64,000 nt of DNA from the NCBI RefSeq assembly GCF_009746565.1, contig NZ_WRPN01000005.1, positions 186,001-250,000 on the forward strand, given 5' to 3'. The notes below the pieces were generated by a model that was not told where the DNA came from, ran no database searches, and worked only from the letters and a program-made list of their open reading frames with translations. The translations under genes and the position numbers were made by a program. Origin of the DNA: Mariniflexile maritimum. Lineage in GTDB: Bacteria > Bacteroidota > Bacteroidia > Flavobacteriales > Flavobacteriaceae. Below are positions 1 to 8,328 of the stretch, in pieces (position 1 is the first letter of the stretch; the number at the start of each line of letters is the position of its first letter).

Positions 1-164
1 TCGGGATTAATTTCGTGCAAGTGCGTCGTCTTTTCACCTTTACAAATATCGTGTTTGTGGTGTGCAAAAATATGTGAAAACTTTACGGCCGTAGGCACCA
101 ATAGCACCATGGCCAGAACCAACGCCAGTATTTTGTAAAAAATATGTTCTTTTAGTTTTTTCAC
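1..164 (-). CDS. Small exported His-rich protein, 5' part only
   Basis: This is the N-terminal 54 codons of a gene that runs off the left edge. It starts at a GTG that overlaps the TGA stop of the upstream gene by four bases (GTGA), which suggests translational coupling. The visible protein has a basic start (KKLKEH), one hydrophobic helix of about 17 residues (signal peptide or anchor), then a short segment rich in His and Cys (HHKHDIC, later THLHE). Short flavobacterial proteins of this kind are known near metal-related outer-membrane receptors, but no function can be assigned here. The reading frame and start are clear; the identity is not. Confidence 0.6.
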   Translation of the reverse strand, partial: MKKLKEHIFYKILALVLAMVLLVPTAVKFSHIFAHHKHDICKGEKTTHLHEINP

Positions 165-658
165 GAATCCATTAACTTATTAAAGCCCATGCGGCGCAAC
201 ATTTTTTTTTCAAAATTCCAAAAAAAACGAAACTGTCCTAAAAGCCATCCTATGCATACCAAAAGTATTTGATAGAAAATGAAGCCAATAATAATATATA
301 AAATCCAATATAGCGCAGGGTTTAGGTTTTCTTTAGTAATTCCCAAAAGTTTTATAATAGGTTTTCCTACAAATACGGAAGCGGTACCCGTAATTGCAAA
401 TACTAAAAAAACGCGTATCATTTCCCATTTATAGGTTAGTTTCCATTTATTTTCAAGTCTTTTAAAAAGAAATAGTACAAATTTTAAAAGTATGGTAAAA
501 AAAAGAAAAGTTAAAAGCACCACAAAAAGGGTTGGTTGGTCTTTTAGAAGTAAAAAAGCTAATTTAAAAGAAGAATACAGCAAAACAACTACACCAAAAA
601 AGGGAAATATAAGTTGCCAGTTATGTTGAATGTCCCAATGGGTCTTGAATTTTTCCAC
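161..658 (-). CDS. DUF6787-like membrane protein
   Basis: A 165-residue integral membrane protein of unknown function. It has about four hydrophobic segments (roughly residues 15-38, 44-66, 82-98 and 112-142) and a basic C-terminal tail (FEKKMLRRMGF). The region from RVFLVFAITGTASV to the GQFRFFWNFEKK stretch resembles the flavobacterial DUF6787 family as I remember it; that assignment is from memory and not certain. It is transcribed leftward from a TATTTTTG box at 676-683 and overlaps the next gene by four bases, so the two probably form a small operon. Confidence 0.75.
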   Translation of the reverse strand: MEKFKTHWDIQHNWQLIFPFFGVVVLLYSSFKLAFLLLKDQPTLFVVLLTFLFFTILLKFVLFLFKRLENKWKLTYKWEMIRVFLVFAITGTASVFVGKPIIKLLGITKENLNPALYWILYIIIGFIFYQILLVCIGWLLGQFRFFWNFEKKMLRRMGFNKLMDS

Positions 659-675
659 TTAAATAATTTGAAGTG

Positions 676-683
676 CAAAAATA
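676..683 (-). promoter_or_regulatory. Bacteroidota -7 box (TATTTTTG)
   Basis: On the minus strand this reads TATTTTTG, a full match to the Bacteroidota TAnnTTTG element, 18 bases upstream of the start at 658. Confidence 0.55.
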
Positions 684-694
684 GTAATTTAGGT

Positions 695-1132
695 TTAAAT
701 TCTGGGAACAAATCCGGCTAAACGTTGTTTGTAGGTTAGCTGAAAATAAATAAAATAATTGTATAGTTTATAGTTTACCTCGTAGCCATAATCGATATTG
801 GGTTGGTAATCTATTTGCATTTCGTATAAATTGGGGTTGTAACGTTGTGGTTGCATAACACGACTGTTCCATTCATTTACATAAATCAAGTTTCTGCTTT
901 CCAAGAATTGCTGTGAATAATAGCCTTCGGGTTTTGCTGTACTTGCTAGCCAGAAATTAAAACCCGGTTCAATGATAATGATTTCGTATTCTAAAGCATC
1001 ATTTGAAATGCTTACGGTATCGTTTAGTTTTAGGCTTTCTAGTGCTTCATCGTTATTGGAGGTGCTGTTTTTAACGGTGTTGCAGCTTATTGCAAATATG
1101 CTAAGTAGTAAAATGGATAGAATTGTTTTCAT
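695..1132 (-). CDS. DUF6146 family lipoprotein
   Basis: A 145-residue predicted lipoprotein. The N-terminus is a hydrophobic signal ending in a lipobox-like AISC, with the lipidated cysteine at residue 17. The mature part holds the conserved core of the flavobacterial DUF6146 family: EPGFNFWLAS, GYYSQQFLE, EWNSRV and an aromatic C-terminus (YGYEVNYKLYNYFIYFQ). It is probably anchored in the outer or inner membrane facing the periplasm. No biochemical role is known to me. A 7/8 promoter match (TACATTTA, minus strand, 1150-1157) lies upstream. Confidence 0.8.
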   Translation of the reverse strand: MKTILSILLLSIFAISCNTVKNSTSNNDEALESLKLNDTVSISNDALEYEIIIIEPGFNFWLASTAKPEGYYSQQFLESRNLIYVNEWNSRVMQPQRYNPNLYEMQIDYQPNIDYGYEVNYKLYNYFIYFQLTYKQRLAGFVPRI

Positions 1133-1293
1133 TAGTTCTAATTTTTTGTAAATGTAGGTTGCAACGGTGTGTCAATAAAAGCGACTTCGATGAAACCAAG
1201 CGTTTAATTGCGTAACGTAGCTTTTTCACAGAGTTTTAAGTGAACTTAAATTTACAAAAAATCATCCATATTTACGTGGTTTTGAACTTGTTT

Positions 1294-1326
1294 AAAAAAA
1301 AACGCCAAACTAATGCGTTTGACGTT
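1294..1326 (-). terminator. Rho-independent terminator after the DUF937 gene
   Basis: The arms AACGCCAAAC and GTTTGACGTT (9 of 10 pairs) enclose a six-base loop. On the minus strand they are followed by a run of T. It lies just downstream of the stop at 1352. Confidence 0.7.
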
Positions 1327-1351
1327 TGCTATTTTTAATAAGATAATTCGA

Positions 1352-1990
1352 TTATCTTTTTCCGAAGAGTCCGCCCAACAAACCTCCAAGACCTCCTTGT
1401 TTTTTGTTGCCACCCAAAACCATACCTGCCACATCGTCGATAACGCTGCCATCGCCGTCGGCATCCAGAATGGATTCTAAAAAGCTCTGTTCGTTTTTAG
1501 CGGAACTGCCTCCAAGCAACCCTCCTAAAAGACCTTCTAAGCCACTAGGGTTGCTTACATTTTGCTGTTTTGCCTGATTGCCCAATACACCCATTAAAAT
1601 AGGCGCCGCCACTTTAAGGATCTGGGCTACCGAATTGGCATCTAAACCTGCTTTTGCACCCAAAGTGCTTTCAACGGCCTGTTGTTTGTTTCCTAAAACG
1701 TGACCCAAAATTTTGCTACCATCTTCAAGAACGCTGGCATCTACACCACCACTGAATAACCCGCCCAAGTTTTCCAATAGGCTGCCGTCGTGTTTGTTGT
1801 TTAATGCATTTAATAAGCCTTCGGCGCCTTGCGGTGTTGCGGCGTTACGTTTCATGGCTTGCATTAAAACGGGCAACGCCATTGTTAAAACATCTTGGGT
1901 TTTACTTTGAGGTTGTTTGGTTTGTCCGGCAACACCATTAATGATGGTTTTTCCAAGATCACTGTTTAATAAGTCTAAAATTCCTGACAT
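1352..1990 (-). CDS. DUF937 domain protein
   Basis: A 212-residue soluble protein of the DUF937 (YidB-like) family. It opens with MSGILDLLNSDLGKTIINGV and contains the family's helical repeats, with KTQDVLTMALPVLMQAMKRN at about residues 30-50 and a second copy around APILMGVLGNQAKQQN. Gly-Leu-rich linkers (GLGGLLGGLFG) close the protein. There is no signal peptide or membrane segment. The molecular function is unknown. It lies downstream of serA but is separated from it by a terminator, so it is probably transcribed on its own. Confidence 0.85.
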   Translation of the reverse strand: MSGILDLLNSDLGKTIINGVAGQTKQPQSKTQDVLTMALPVLMQAMKRNAATPQGAEGLLNALNNKHDGSLLENLGGLFSGGVDASVLEDGSKILGHVLGNKQQAVESTLGAKAGLDANSVAQILKVAAPILMGVLGNQAKQQNVSNPSGLEGLLGGLLGGSSAKNEQSFLESILDADGDGSVIDDVAGMVLGGNKKQGGLGGLLGGLFGKR

Positions 1991-2084
1991 GATTGGTTAT
2001 GTTTAAGATTTAATAATTACAATGTTATAAGGCCTTTGTTTGAACACAGAACCTTGATAGTTACAGTTTTGCGGTTCAATGTAC

Positions 2085-2115
2085 AAAAAAAGTCCTAACC
2101 ATTTAAGTTAGGACT
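2085..2115 (-). terminator. Terminator of the serC-serA unit
   Basis: A perfect nine-base stem (AGTCCTAAC / GTTAGGACT) is followed on the minus strand by seven T residues. It lies 35 bases past the serA stop. Confidence 0.8.
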
Positions 2116-2149
2116 CCATTTTGTCGTTTAGGTCACAAGTTTTAGTGCC

Positions 2150-3100
2150 TTATTTTAAGAGGCTTATAATTTGAGCTGCCAATTCGGTGCCAATTCTATC
2201 CTGGGCCTCTTCGGTGGCGGCACCAATATGGGGAGTTAACGATAAACCGGCGTTCATTAATAATTGGATTTCTGGTTTTGGTTCGTTTTCAAAAACATCC
2301 AATGCTGCGCCTGCAACTTTTCCGCTTTGTATGGCAGCCACTAAAGCCGCCTCGTCAACCACACCACCTCGCGCCGCATTAGCTATAAACACGCCATTTT
2401 TCATGATTTCAAATTCTGGGGCACCAATTACATAGTCTTTTTGTGCAGGTACGTGCAAGGTGATAAAATCGGCTTGTTTTAAAACGTCTTCCTTGGAAAT
2501 GGTTTTAATATCAAAGCTTACTTTCTGGCCGTCAAAAAAGTCTAATTCCAAGTTGGCTTTTTCAATAAATGGGTCAAATGCAATTACTTTCATACCAGCA
2601 CCTAGGGCTACTTTTGCAGTTGCTTGTCCAATTCTACCAAATCCTAAAACACCTAAGGTTTTGCCTTTAAGTTCTACACCTTTGGCATAAGCTTTTTTTA
2701 GTTTTCCAAAGTTAGCGTCACCTTCTAAAGGCATGTCTCTGTTTGAATTGTGTAAAAATCGAGCCAATCCGTAAAAATGGCCAAACACTAATTCTGCAAC
2801 AGAATGTGATGAAGATGCGGGTGTATTGATAACGTGAATGCCTTTTGCTTTTGCATAATCGACATCAATATTATCCATGCCAACGCCGCCACGACCCACA
2901 ATCTTGATGCTTGGGCATGCATCAATAAGGTCTTTACGAACGGTGGTTGCGCTTCGAACCAATAAAACGTCAATTTGTTTTTCGTTGATATAATTTGCCA
3001 ACTGCTCTTGGGCAACAGTGGTTGTGATTACCTCAAATCCTCCATTTTCGAGTGCCTCTTTTCCGCTTTTTGAAATACCGTCGTTTGCTAATATTTTCAT
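2150..3100 (-). CDS. serA: D-3-phosphoglycerate dehydrogenase (short form)
   Basis: A 316-residue NAD-dependent D-2-hydroxyacid dehydrogenase. The first step of serine synthesis (3-phosphoglycerate to 3-phosphohydroxypyruvate) is the likely reaction because serC lies directly upstream. The Rossmann motif GFGRIG is at residues 153-158. The catalytic set is present: Arg244 (AARGG), Glu273 (ENEP) and His291 (TPHIG). GRGGVGMDNID near residue 70 is typical of the family. It lacks the C-terminal ACT or ASB regulatory domains of longer SerA forms, so feedback inhibition by serine through an ACT domain is not expected. A related 2-hydroxyacid dehydrogenase specificity cannot be fully excluded. Confidence 0.92.
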   Translation of the reverse strand: MKILANDGISKSGKEALENGGFEVITTTVAQEQLANYINEKQIDVLLVRSATTVRKDLIDACPSIKIVGRGGVGMDNIDVDYAKAKGIHVINTPASSSHSVAELVFGHFYGLARFLHNSNRDMPLEGDANFGKLKKAYAKGVELKGKTLGVLGFGRIGQATAKVALGAGMKVIAFDPFIEKANLELDFFDGQKVSFDIKTISKEDVLKQADFITLHVPAQKDYVIGAPEFEIMKNGVFIANAARGGVVDEAALVAAIQSGKVAGAALDVFENEPKPEIQLLMNAGLSLTPHIGAATEEAQDRIGTELAAQIISLLK

Positions 3101-3107
3101 TTTTTAA

Positions 3108-3130
3108 GTTAAAGGTTAAAGGTTAAAAGT
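3108..3130. repeat. Short GTTAAAG tandem repeat
   Basis: Three imperfect copies of GTTAAAG lie in the 152-base gap between serC and serA. It is low-complexity sequence with no evident function. The rest of the gap shows nothing recognisable. Confidence 0.5.
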
Positions 3131-3252
3131 TGAAAGTTTCAAGAAACGTCATCTTTTTTACTTTAGATTAATTTTATTTTTTTATTTCCGCGAAAGCGAA
3201 AAAATGATAATGCTTTGTAAGCACTGAAAACTGTTTTGGCTTACTGCTATTT

Positions 3253-4317
3253 TTATGCTTTGCTTTCCAGTTCACTCATTACTTCTACCAGTGCCTTTAC
3301 ACTTTCAATGGGTAAGGCATTGTACATGGATGCCCTATAACCCCCAACACTTCTATGGCCACCTAAACCGCTAATGCCCGCTTCTTTAAGCATTGTTTCG
3401 AAGGTTTCTTTTAAATTTTCATTTTCTAGGGTGAAGGTTGCATTCATGATAGAGCGATCTTCTTTACTGGCAAAACCGTTGAATAATGGGTTTAAATCTA
3501 TTTCAGAATACATCACACTTGCTTTTTTGTTGTTTAGTTCCTCAAGTGCTTTGATGCCGCCTAATTTTTTAATCCATTCTAGGGTTAGCATGGAGGTATA
3601 AACGGCAAATACGGGCGGTGTGTTGTACATGCTGCCATTCTCGATATGCAATTTATAATCCATGATGGATGGGATTTTTCGGGATACTTTTCCTAAAATA
3701 GCTTCCTTAACCACCACAAGCGTTGTGCCTGCTGGCCCCATGTTTTTTTGTGCGCCGGCGTAAATTAAATCGAATTTCGAGAAATCCAATACTCGTGAGA
3801 ATATATCGCTACTCATATCGCAAACCATGGGAATGGGCGAGTCTGGGAATGTTTTTATTTGGGTTCCAAAAATGGTATTGTTTGATGTGCAATGGAAATA
3901 ATCATAATCCTCTGGAATTTCATAACCCTTTGGAATGTAGTTGAAGTTGGCAGCTTCAGAAGAAGCTACTTCATAAATATCGTCAAGCATTTTGGCCTCC
4001 TTGATGGCTTTTTTGCTCCAGGTGCCCGTGTTTAAATAGCCAGCTCTTTTTTCTAAAAGATTTAATGCCACCATTAAAAACTGTGTACTGGCACCACCTT
4101 GTAAAAACAAGGCTTTGTAGCCTTTGCCCTCTAAACCTAGAAGCTCTAAAACCAGTGCCCTGGCTTTTTCCATAACATCAATAAACGATTTGCTTCTATG
4201 TGAAATCTCTAATATGGATAGGCCTTCATTATTAAAATCTATTACGGCATGAGATGATTTAAGTAGTACTTCTTGTGGTAAAATACTGGGTCCTGCACTA
4301 AAGTTGTGTTTCTTCAT
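3253..4317 (-). CDS. serC: Phosphoserine aminotransferase
   Basis: A 354-residue PLP-dependent class V aminotransferase. It converts 3-phosphohydroxypyruvate plus glutamate to phosphoserine plus 2-oxoglutarate, the second step of serine synthesis, and acts in pyridoxine synthesis in some bacteria. The N-terminal NFSAGPSILP and the Schiff-base lysine (Lys191 in AGAQKNMGPAG) are diagnostic. The C-terminus contains GHRSVGGYRASMYNA, the family's phosphate-binding region. Length is normal. It is followed by serA on the same strand, making a serine operon. A near-consensus promoter box (CAACTTTG) lies upstream at about 4343-4350. Confidence 0.95.
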   Translation of the reverse strand: MKKHNFSAGPSILPQEVLLKSSHAVIDFNNEGLSILEISHRSKSFIDVMEKARALVLELLGLEGKGYKALFLQGGASTQFLMVALNLLEKRAGYLNTGTWSKKAIKEAKMLDDIYEVASSEAANFNYIPKGYEIPEDYDYFHCTSNNTIFGTQIKTFPDSPIPMVCDMSSDIFSRVLDFSKFDLIYAGAQKNMGPAGTTLVVVKEAILGKVSRKIPSIMDYKLHIENGSMYNTPPVFAVYTSMLTLEWIKKLGGIKALEELNNKKASVMYSEIDLNPLFNGFASKEDRSIMNATFTLENENLKETFETMLKEAGISGLGGHRSVGGYRASMYNALPIESVKALVEVMSELESKA

Positions 4318-4393
4318 TTTTGTTGTAGAATTTTAAGGTGCAAAGTTGCTAATTAATTAGAAATTTTATAGTAAAAATTCAATAATAATTTTG

Positions 4394-5452
4394 TCAAATT
4401 GCTAATAAAAATTCAATAGAATCGACACTATCCGCATAATCCCAAAGATATGGTTTTTGAGTGGCACCGAATGGGATTTCATTTTTTGTAAAACCTTTGG
4501 AGACGATGCATTGGATGAAGTTTCTATCGGCTTCTAATTTTTGCTGAAGTTGTGTTGGGTCATCATAATATTCATAAAACACGGTGGCAATGGGCGATGC
4601 GTAACTGGGGTCTTCTTTAATCATCAAAAACCCGTTTTCGAGCATATCGAACTCACTCATTAAATAAACGGCCTTGTTGTAATCGTAATTATTTGCATAT
4701 TTGGCCTTTTCAATAATAGGATGCCAGTGGTACATGGCCTTAAAAAACGCATCAAAATTGTAGTTTTTTGGTACGAACAGTTTGGAAACATTTCTACACC
4801 CTAGGCCGTAATATCTAAAAATATCTTCTGATAGGTTTACGAGTTCCGCATCGGTTTCATGGCCCGTTAAAACGGCTACCGAGTTTCGGTTTTTTCTAAT
4901 AATGGAGGGTTTGTCTTTAAAATAATATTCAAAATAACGCGCTGTATTGTTGCTTCCTGTGGCGATAACGGCATCAAACGTGCTTACTTTTTCTTCGGTA
5001 AACGCTATTTTTCCTTTAAATTCGGGTTCAACATACTCTAAATATTTGGCTAAATAGGGCAGTAGTTGCTTGTCGTTGGACGACTGTTTTACCAATACCT
5101 TATGGCCGCAAATGAGCACTGCCAAAAAATCGTGGAAACCCACAAGCGGAATGTTTCCAGCCATAATAATCACAACTTGTTTTGGTATTGGAATAGCAAT
5201 GTTATAGGGCTTTAACCATGTTCTTAAATTAGGTTCTGTTAACGATTCGGCCCAACCTGAAATAGCAAACTGCATGTTTTCTGGGGTAAACCATCCGTTG
5301 TGTTCTTCGGCCAACTTTAATTGGTGCTTGAAGCCTTCAAAAAAAATGGCGTTGTGTTCAACTTGGTCATTTTTTTGGATTTCCTCATTGGTAAATTGAC
5401 TTAAAAAGGCCCCTAATTTTACAAAAGCGTTAATTCTTTGCTCTAATTGCAT
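4394..5452 (-). CDS. LuxC-like acyl-CoA reductase
   Basis: A 352-residue protein of the acyl-CoA reductase (LuxC) superfamily, related to aldehyde dehydrogenases. It would reduce an acyl-CoA or acyl thioester to an aldehyde. Visible features are [20 protein letters not shown] in the N-terminal nucleotide-binding half, [15 protein letters not shown], and [12 protein letters not shown], where the cysteine is the likely catalytic nucleophile. The start at 5452 ([10 protein letters not shown]) is preferred to the in-frame ATG at 5584, which would lie inside the divergent ferredoxin gene. There are no lux genes nearby, so bioluminescence is not implied. The substrate is unknown. Confidence 0.85.
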   Translation of the reverse strand: MQLEQRINAFVKLGAFLSQFTNEEIQKNDQVEHNAIFFEGFKHQLKLAEEHNGWFTPENMQFAISGWAESLTEPNLRTWLKPYNIAIPIPKQVVIIMAGNIPLVGFHDFLAVLICGHKVLVKQSSNDKQLLPYLAKYLEYVEPEFKGKIAFTEEKVSTFDAVIATGSNNTARYFEYYFKDKPSIIRKNRNSVAVLTGHETDAELVNLSEDIFRYYGLGCRNVSKLFVPKNYNFDAFFKAMYHWHPIIEKAKYANNYDYNKAVYLMSEFDMLENGFLMIKEDPSYASPIATVFYEYYDDPTQLQQKLEADRNFIQCIVSKGFTKNEIPFGATQKPYLWDYADSVDSIEFLLAI

Positions 5453-5482
5453 GCGCGATTTGGATATGAATAGTTTTGGCGT

Positions 5483-5490
5483 TATTTTTG
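5483..5490 (+). promoter_or_regulatory. Promoter box for the ferredoxin gene
   Basis: TATTTTTG is a full consensus match 29 bases before the ATG at 5520. It rules out the longer in-frame start at 5451. Confidence 0.6.
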
Positions 5491-5519
5491 CGATTACAAA
5501 TTTAGAAAGAAAAAACGCT

Positions 5520-5873
5520 ATGGCAATAATTATAACAGATGAATGTATAAATTGTGGTGCTTGCGAACCTGAGTGCCCCAACACAGCAATATACGAAGGG
5601 GCCGATGATTGGCGCTACAAGGATGGCACTAGTTTAAAAGGCAAAGTGGTGCTAACCAATGGAAACGAAGTGGATGCCGACGAAGCCCAAGAGCCTATAA
5701 GTGACGAATATTATTATATTGTTCCCGATAAATGTACCGAATGTAAAGGGTTTCACGACGAGCCCCAATGTGCTGCGGTTTGCCCAGTAGATTGTTGTGT
5801 GCCAGATGATAACCATGTGGAAACAGAGGAAGAACTGTTGGCCAAACAACGTTTTATGCACCCAGAGGGGTAA
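5520..5873 (+). CDS. 4Fe-4S dicluster ferredoxin (Alvin type)
   Basis: A 117-residue electron carrier with two predicted [4Fe-4S] clusters. The ligands are Cys9, Cys12, Cys15 and Cys19 ([12 protein letters not shown]), then Cys72, Cys75, Cys84 and Cys88. The second set has the C-x2-C-x8-C-x3-C spacing of Allochromatium-type ferredoxins, with further cysteines at 92 and 93. An insertion of about 50 residues separates the clusters. It is divergent from the acyl-CoA reductase gene across only 67 bases. Its redox partners are not evident. A strong terminator follows. Confidence 0.92.
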   Translation: MAIIITDECINCGACEPECPNTAIYEGADDWRYKDGTSLKGKVVLTNGNEVDADEAQEPISDEYYYIVPDKCTECKGFHDEPQCAAVCPVDCCVPDDNHVETEEELLAKQRFMHPEG

Positions 5874-5948
5874 TTAATAATGAATAGTTAACAATGAATA
5901 ATTAATAATGAAAAATTAAAAATTATAGATTGTTTTGAACGAACCGTA

Positions 5949-5977
5949 ATCCCGGGCTTTGTCCTGGGATTTTTTTT
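5949..5977 (+). terminator. Terminator of the ferredoxin gene
   Basis: An eight-pair stem (ATCCCGGG / CCTGGGAT, one G-U) with a six-base loop is followed by T8. Between the stop and this hairpin lies an AT-rich stretch of repeated TTAATAATGAATA units. Confidence 0.85.
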
Positions 5978-6027
5978 GTCGTTATTATTGTGGGTTTCAG
6001 TTTTAAGTAAAAAAGCACTTAAAATAA

Positions 6028-6086
6028 AAAACCTTAGGTTGTAACGCAAACCGTTTTATGGTATTGACATTATAACTTAAGGTTTT
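6028..6086. repeat. Long stem-loop downstream of galT
   Basis: The 17-base arms at 6028-6044 and 6070-6086 pair completely as plus-strand RNA if two G-U pairs are allowed; as minus-strand RNA there are two A-C mismatches. The loop is 25 bases. On the minus strand it is followed by a T-rich stretch, so it may end the gal operon, but the G-U pattern favours a plus-strand RNA. Confidence 0.5.
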
Positions 6087-6124
6087 GCTCCTTCTTGATT
6101 TGAATCCGTATAATTTCAGAAAAC

Positions 6125-7144
6125 TCAAATAAGCTCTTGCAATCGTTTTGCGGCAATTTCGGCAGTTATATCACGCTGTGGCGAACCGAACATTTCATAG
6201 CCAACCATAAACTTTTTAACGGTTGCACTTCGCAATAACGGTGGATAGAAACTCATGTGCCAATGCCAGTGTTTATTTTCATTACCATCAGTTGGTGCTT
6301 GGTGGATACCGCTCGAATACGGAAACGACGTGTTGAATAATTTATCGTAAGCCTTTGTTATGGCTGCAATGGCCTCGGCGAATTGCAGGGTTTCGTTTGG
6401 AAGCATGTCCAAAATACTTGCTTGCGTCCTTTTGGGAACGATCATGGTTTCAAAAGGCCATACCGCCCAAAAAGGTACCAAAACCACAAACGATCCGTTT
6501 TCAAAAACAATACGTTCTTGCTTTTCAAGTTCCTGTGAAAGATAGTCGCCTAATAGACTTTTTTTGTTTTTGGAATAATAGGCAAGTTGTTGCTTGTCTT
6601 TTTTGTCCACTTCATTGGGAAGGGTCGATTGGCTCCAAATTTGTCCGTGCGGATGCGGATTGCTACAACCCATTACGGCGCCTTTGTTTTCAAAAATTTG
6701 AACATAATTGATGGTGTCGATATCGCCAAGTTCTTTGTATTCCTTTTGCCATGCGAAAACCACTTTTTCAATCTCTGCCGGAGTCATGTCCGCTAGACTT
6801 TTAGAGTGGTCGGGGCTAAAGCAAATCACCTTACAAATGCCGGTTTCACTTTGCGCTTTCAATAAACCATCCTCCACCTTAAAGGCTTTGGAATCGTTTT
6901 GAAGGGCGGCAAAATCGTTTGTAAACACAAACACATCTTTATAATCGGGGTTTGTTTCACCGTTAATGCGTTTATTTCCAGCACATAAATAACAGCTTGG
7001 GTCATGCGACGGTCTTTTTTCCGTGGAAATATCCTCATTTTGACCCTGCCATGGGCGTTTTGCACGATGGGGTGAAACTAAAATCCATTCGCCTGTTAGG
7101 ATATTGTAACGTTTATGTGAAAAATCTTGTAAATCGGTATTCAT
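6125..7144 (-). CDS. galT: Galactose-1-phosphate uridylyltransferase
   Basis: A 339-residue HIT-superfamily enzyme of the Leloir pathway: UDP-glucose plus galactose-1-phosphate gives UDP-galactose plus glucose-1-phosphate. The zinc site begins with Cys51 and Cys54 (CYLC). The active site is HPHGQIW with the nucleophilic His166. The HWHWHMSFYPP segment near residue 290 supplies further metal and phosphate contacts. Length is normal. It is the last gene of the gntR-galK-galT operon, 16 bases after galK. Confidence 0.96.
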   Translation of the reverse strand: MNTDLQDFSHKRYNILTGEWILVSPHRAKRPWQGQNEDISTEKRPSHDPSCYLCAGNKRINGETNPDYKDVFVFTNDFAALQNDSKAFKVEDGLLKAQSETGICKVICFSPDHSKSLADMTPAEIEKVVFAWQKEYKELGDIDTINYVQIFENKGAVMGCSNPHPHGQIWSQSTLPNEVDKKDKQQLAYYSKNKKSLLGDYLSQELEKQERIVFENGSFVVLVPFWAVWPFETMIVPKRTQASILDMLPNETLQFAEAIAAITKAYDKLFNTSFPYSSGIHQAPTDGNENKHWHWHMSFYPPLLRSATVKKFMVGYEMFGSPQRDITAEIAAKRLQELI

Positions 7145-7160
7145 TTTCTTCGATGATTAA

Positions 7161-8309
7161 TTAATTGATAACATGCGTTCCGTTGGAAAGTTCTACCGCA
7201 TAAATAGAACAATCTTTGTTGAATTTCTCTTTATAGGCTTTGGAAGCGCTTGCTTTGAATGATTCGGCTTCATTTTTGGCCACTAAGTTAATGGTACAAC
7301 CGCCAAAACCGCCACCCATCATGCGGGCGCCCAAAACATGACCGTTCAATCTGGCTTGTTCTACTAGAAAATCCAGTTCCTCGCAACTTACTTTGTATTG
7401 GTTTTGCAAACCATCATGCGATGCATAAATCAATTTCCCGAGCGTTTCCAAATCATCTGCTTTCATTGCCTGTGAAGCGCGAACCGCACGGTTGTTTTCC
7501 TGAATTACGAATAGGGCTTTTTGGTAATTCTCGGGTGTAATTTTATCCTTTATGCCTTGTAAATCAAATTCGGTGGCGTCGCGCAATGCCTTCACTTTCA
7601 GCATTTCAGAAATGGATTCGCAAACCGAACGTCTATCGTTATACGCGCTATCCGATAAACTGTGCTTTACGTTGGTATTGATTAAAATAAGTTCGTGGTC
7701 TTTAAAATTTATTTCAAAAGGAGTCGATGTTACAGTACGGCAATCCAGCAATAACGCATGGTTTTCGATACCGAACATGCTAGCATATTGGTCCATGATG
7801 CCACATTTCACGCCCACGTAATTATGTTCGGCCTTTTGTGAAATTAAAATCATGTCGTGTTTCGATAAATCCAACTTGAAGAGTTCATTTAACCCATACA
7901 CCACGCTGTTTTCCAGAGCTGCGGAAGATGACATGCCCGCACCCCCCGGAATATCGCCCCCAAAAGCGATGTTGAAATTTCCAATGGTTTTGCTCCGGTT
8001 CTGGATTTCAGCAATAACGCCCAAAATATAATTTTGCCAACTGCCTTGTGCCATGGGTTTTAGGTTGTTTAGGTTAAACTCAACCACCTCTTGTTTGTCC
8101 ACCGCAAAGGCCTTTGAGGTGTTGGAATCGCTTTTTTGTATAGCGGCAATGATGCCTTTATTTACGGCGGCTGGGAACACGAAACCATCGTTATAATCGG
8201 TATGTTCGCCTATAATATTGATTCTTCCCGGAGAAAAAATCAGCATCGGTTCAGTTTGGAATTTGTTAATGAAACTTTCTTTTACAGTGTTGATTAATGC
8301 TACATTCAT
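7161..8309 (-). CDS. galK: Galactokinase
   Basis: A 382-residue GHMP-family kinase that phosphorylates alpha-D-galactose with ATP at C1. All signatures are present: GRINIIGEHTDYNDG at residues 28-42 (galactokinase signature), GGAGMSSSAAL (ATP-binding P-loop of GHMP kinases) and GARMMGGGFGGC near the C-terminus. It lies 19 bases after the regulator gene and 16 before galT, so the three are probably co-transcribed. No epimerase (galE) or mutarotase is in the window. Confidence 0.97.
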   Translation of the reverse strand: MNVALINTVKESFINKFQTEPMLIFSPGRINIIGEHTDYNDGFVFPAAVNKGIIAAIQKSDSNTSKAFAVDKQEVVEFNLNNLKPMAQGSWQNYILGVIAEIQNRSKTIGNFNIAFGGDIPGGAGMSSSAALENSVVYGLNELFKLDLSKHDMILISQKAEHNYVGVKCGIMDQYASMFGIENHALLLDCRTVTSTPFEINFKDHELILINTNVKHSLSDSAYNDRRSVCESISEMLKVKALRDATEFDLQGIKDKITPENYQKALFVIQENNRAVRASQAMKADDLETLGKLIYASHDGLQNQYKVSCEELDFLVEQARLNGHVLGARMMGGGFGGCTINLVAKNEAESFKASASKAYKEKFNKDCSIYAVELSNGTHVIN

Positions 8310-8328
8310 GGTTGTTTTTTTAATTGTT

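Noticed and set aside
4394-5452. Bioluminescence operon suggested by the LuxC-type protein
   Set aside because: There are no luxA, luxB, luxD or luxE genes. LuxC-like acyl-CoA reductases occur widely in Bacteroidota without light production.
5874-5935. Repeated TTAATAATGAATA stretch as a binding-site array
   Set aside because: The units are irregular and AT-rich, as in many flavobacterial gaps, and have no symmetry.
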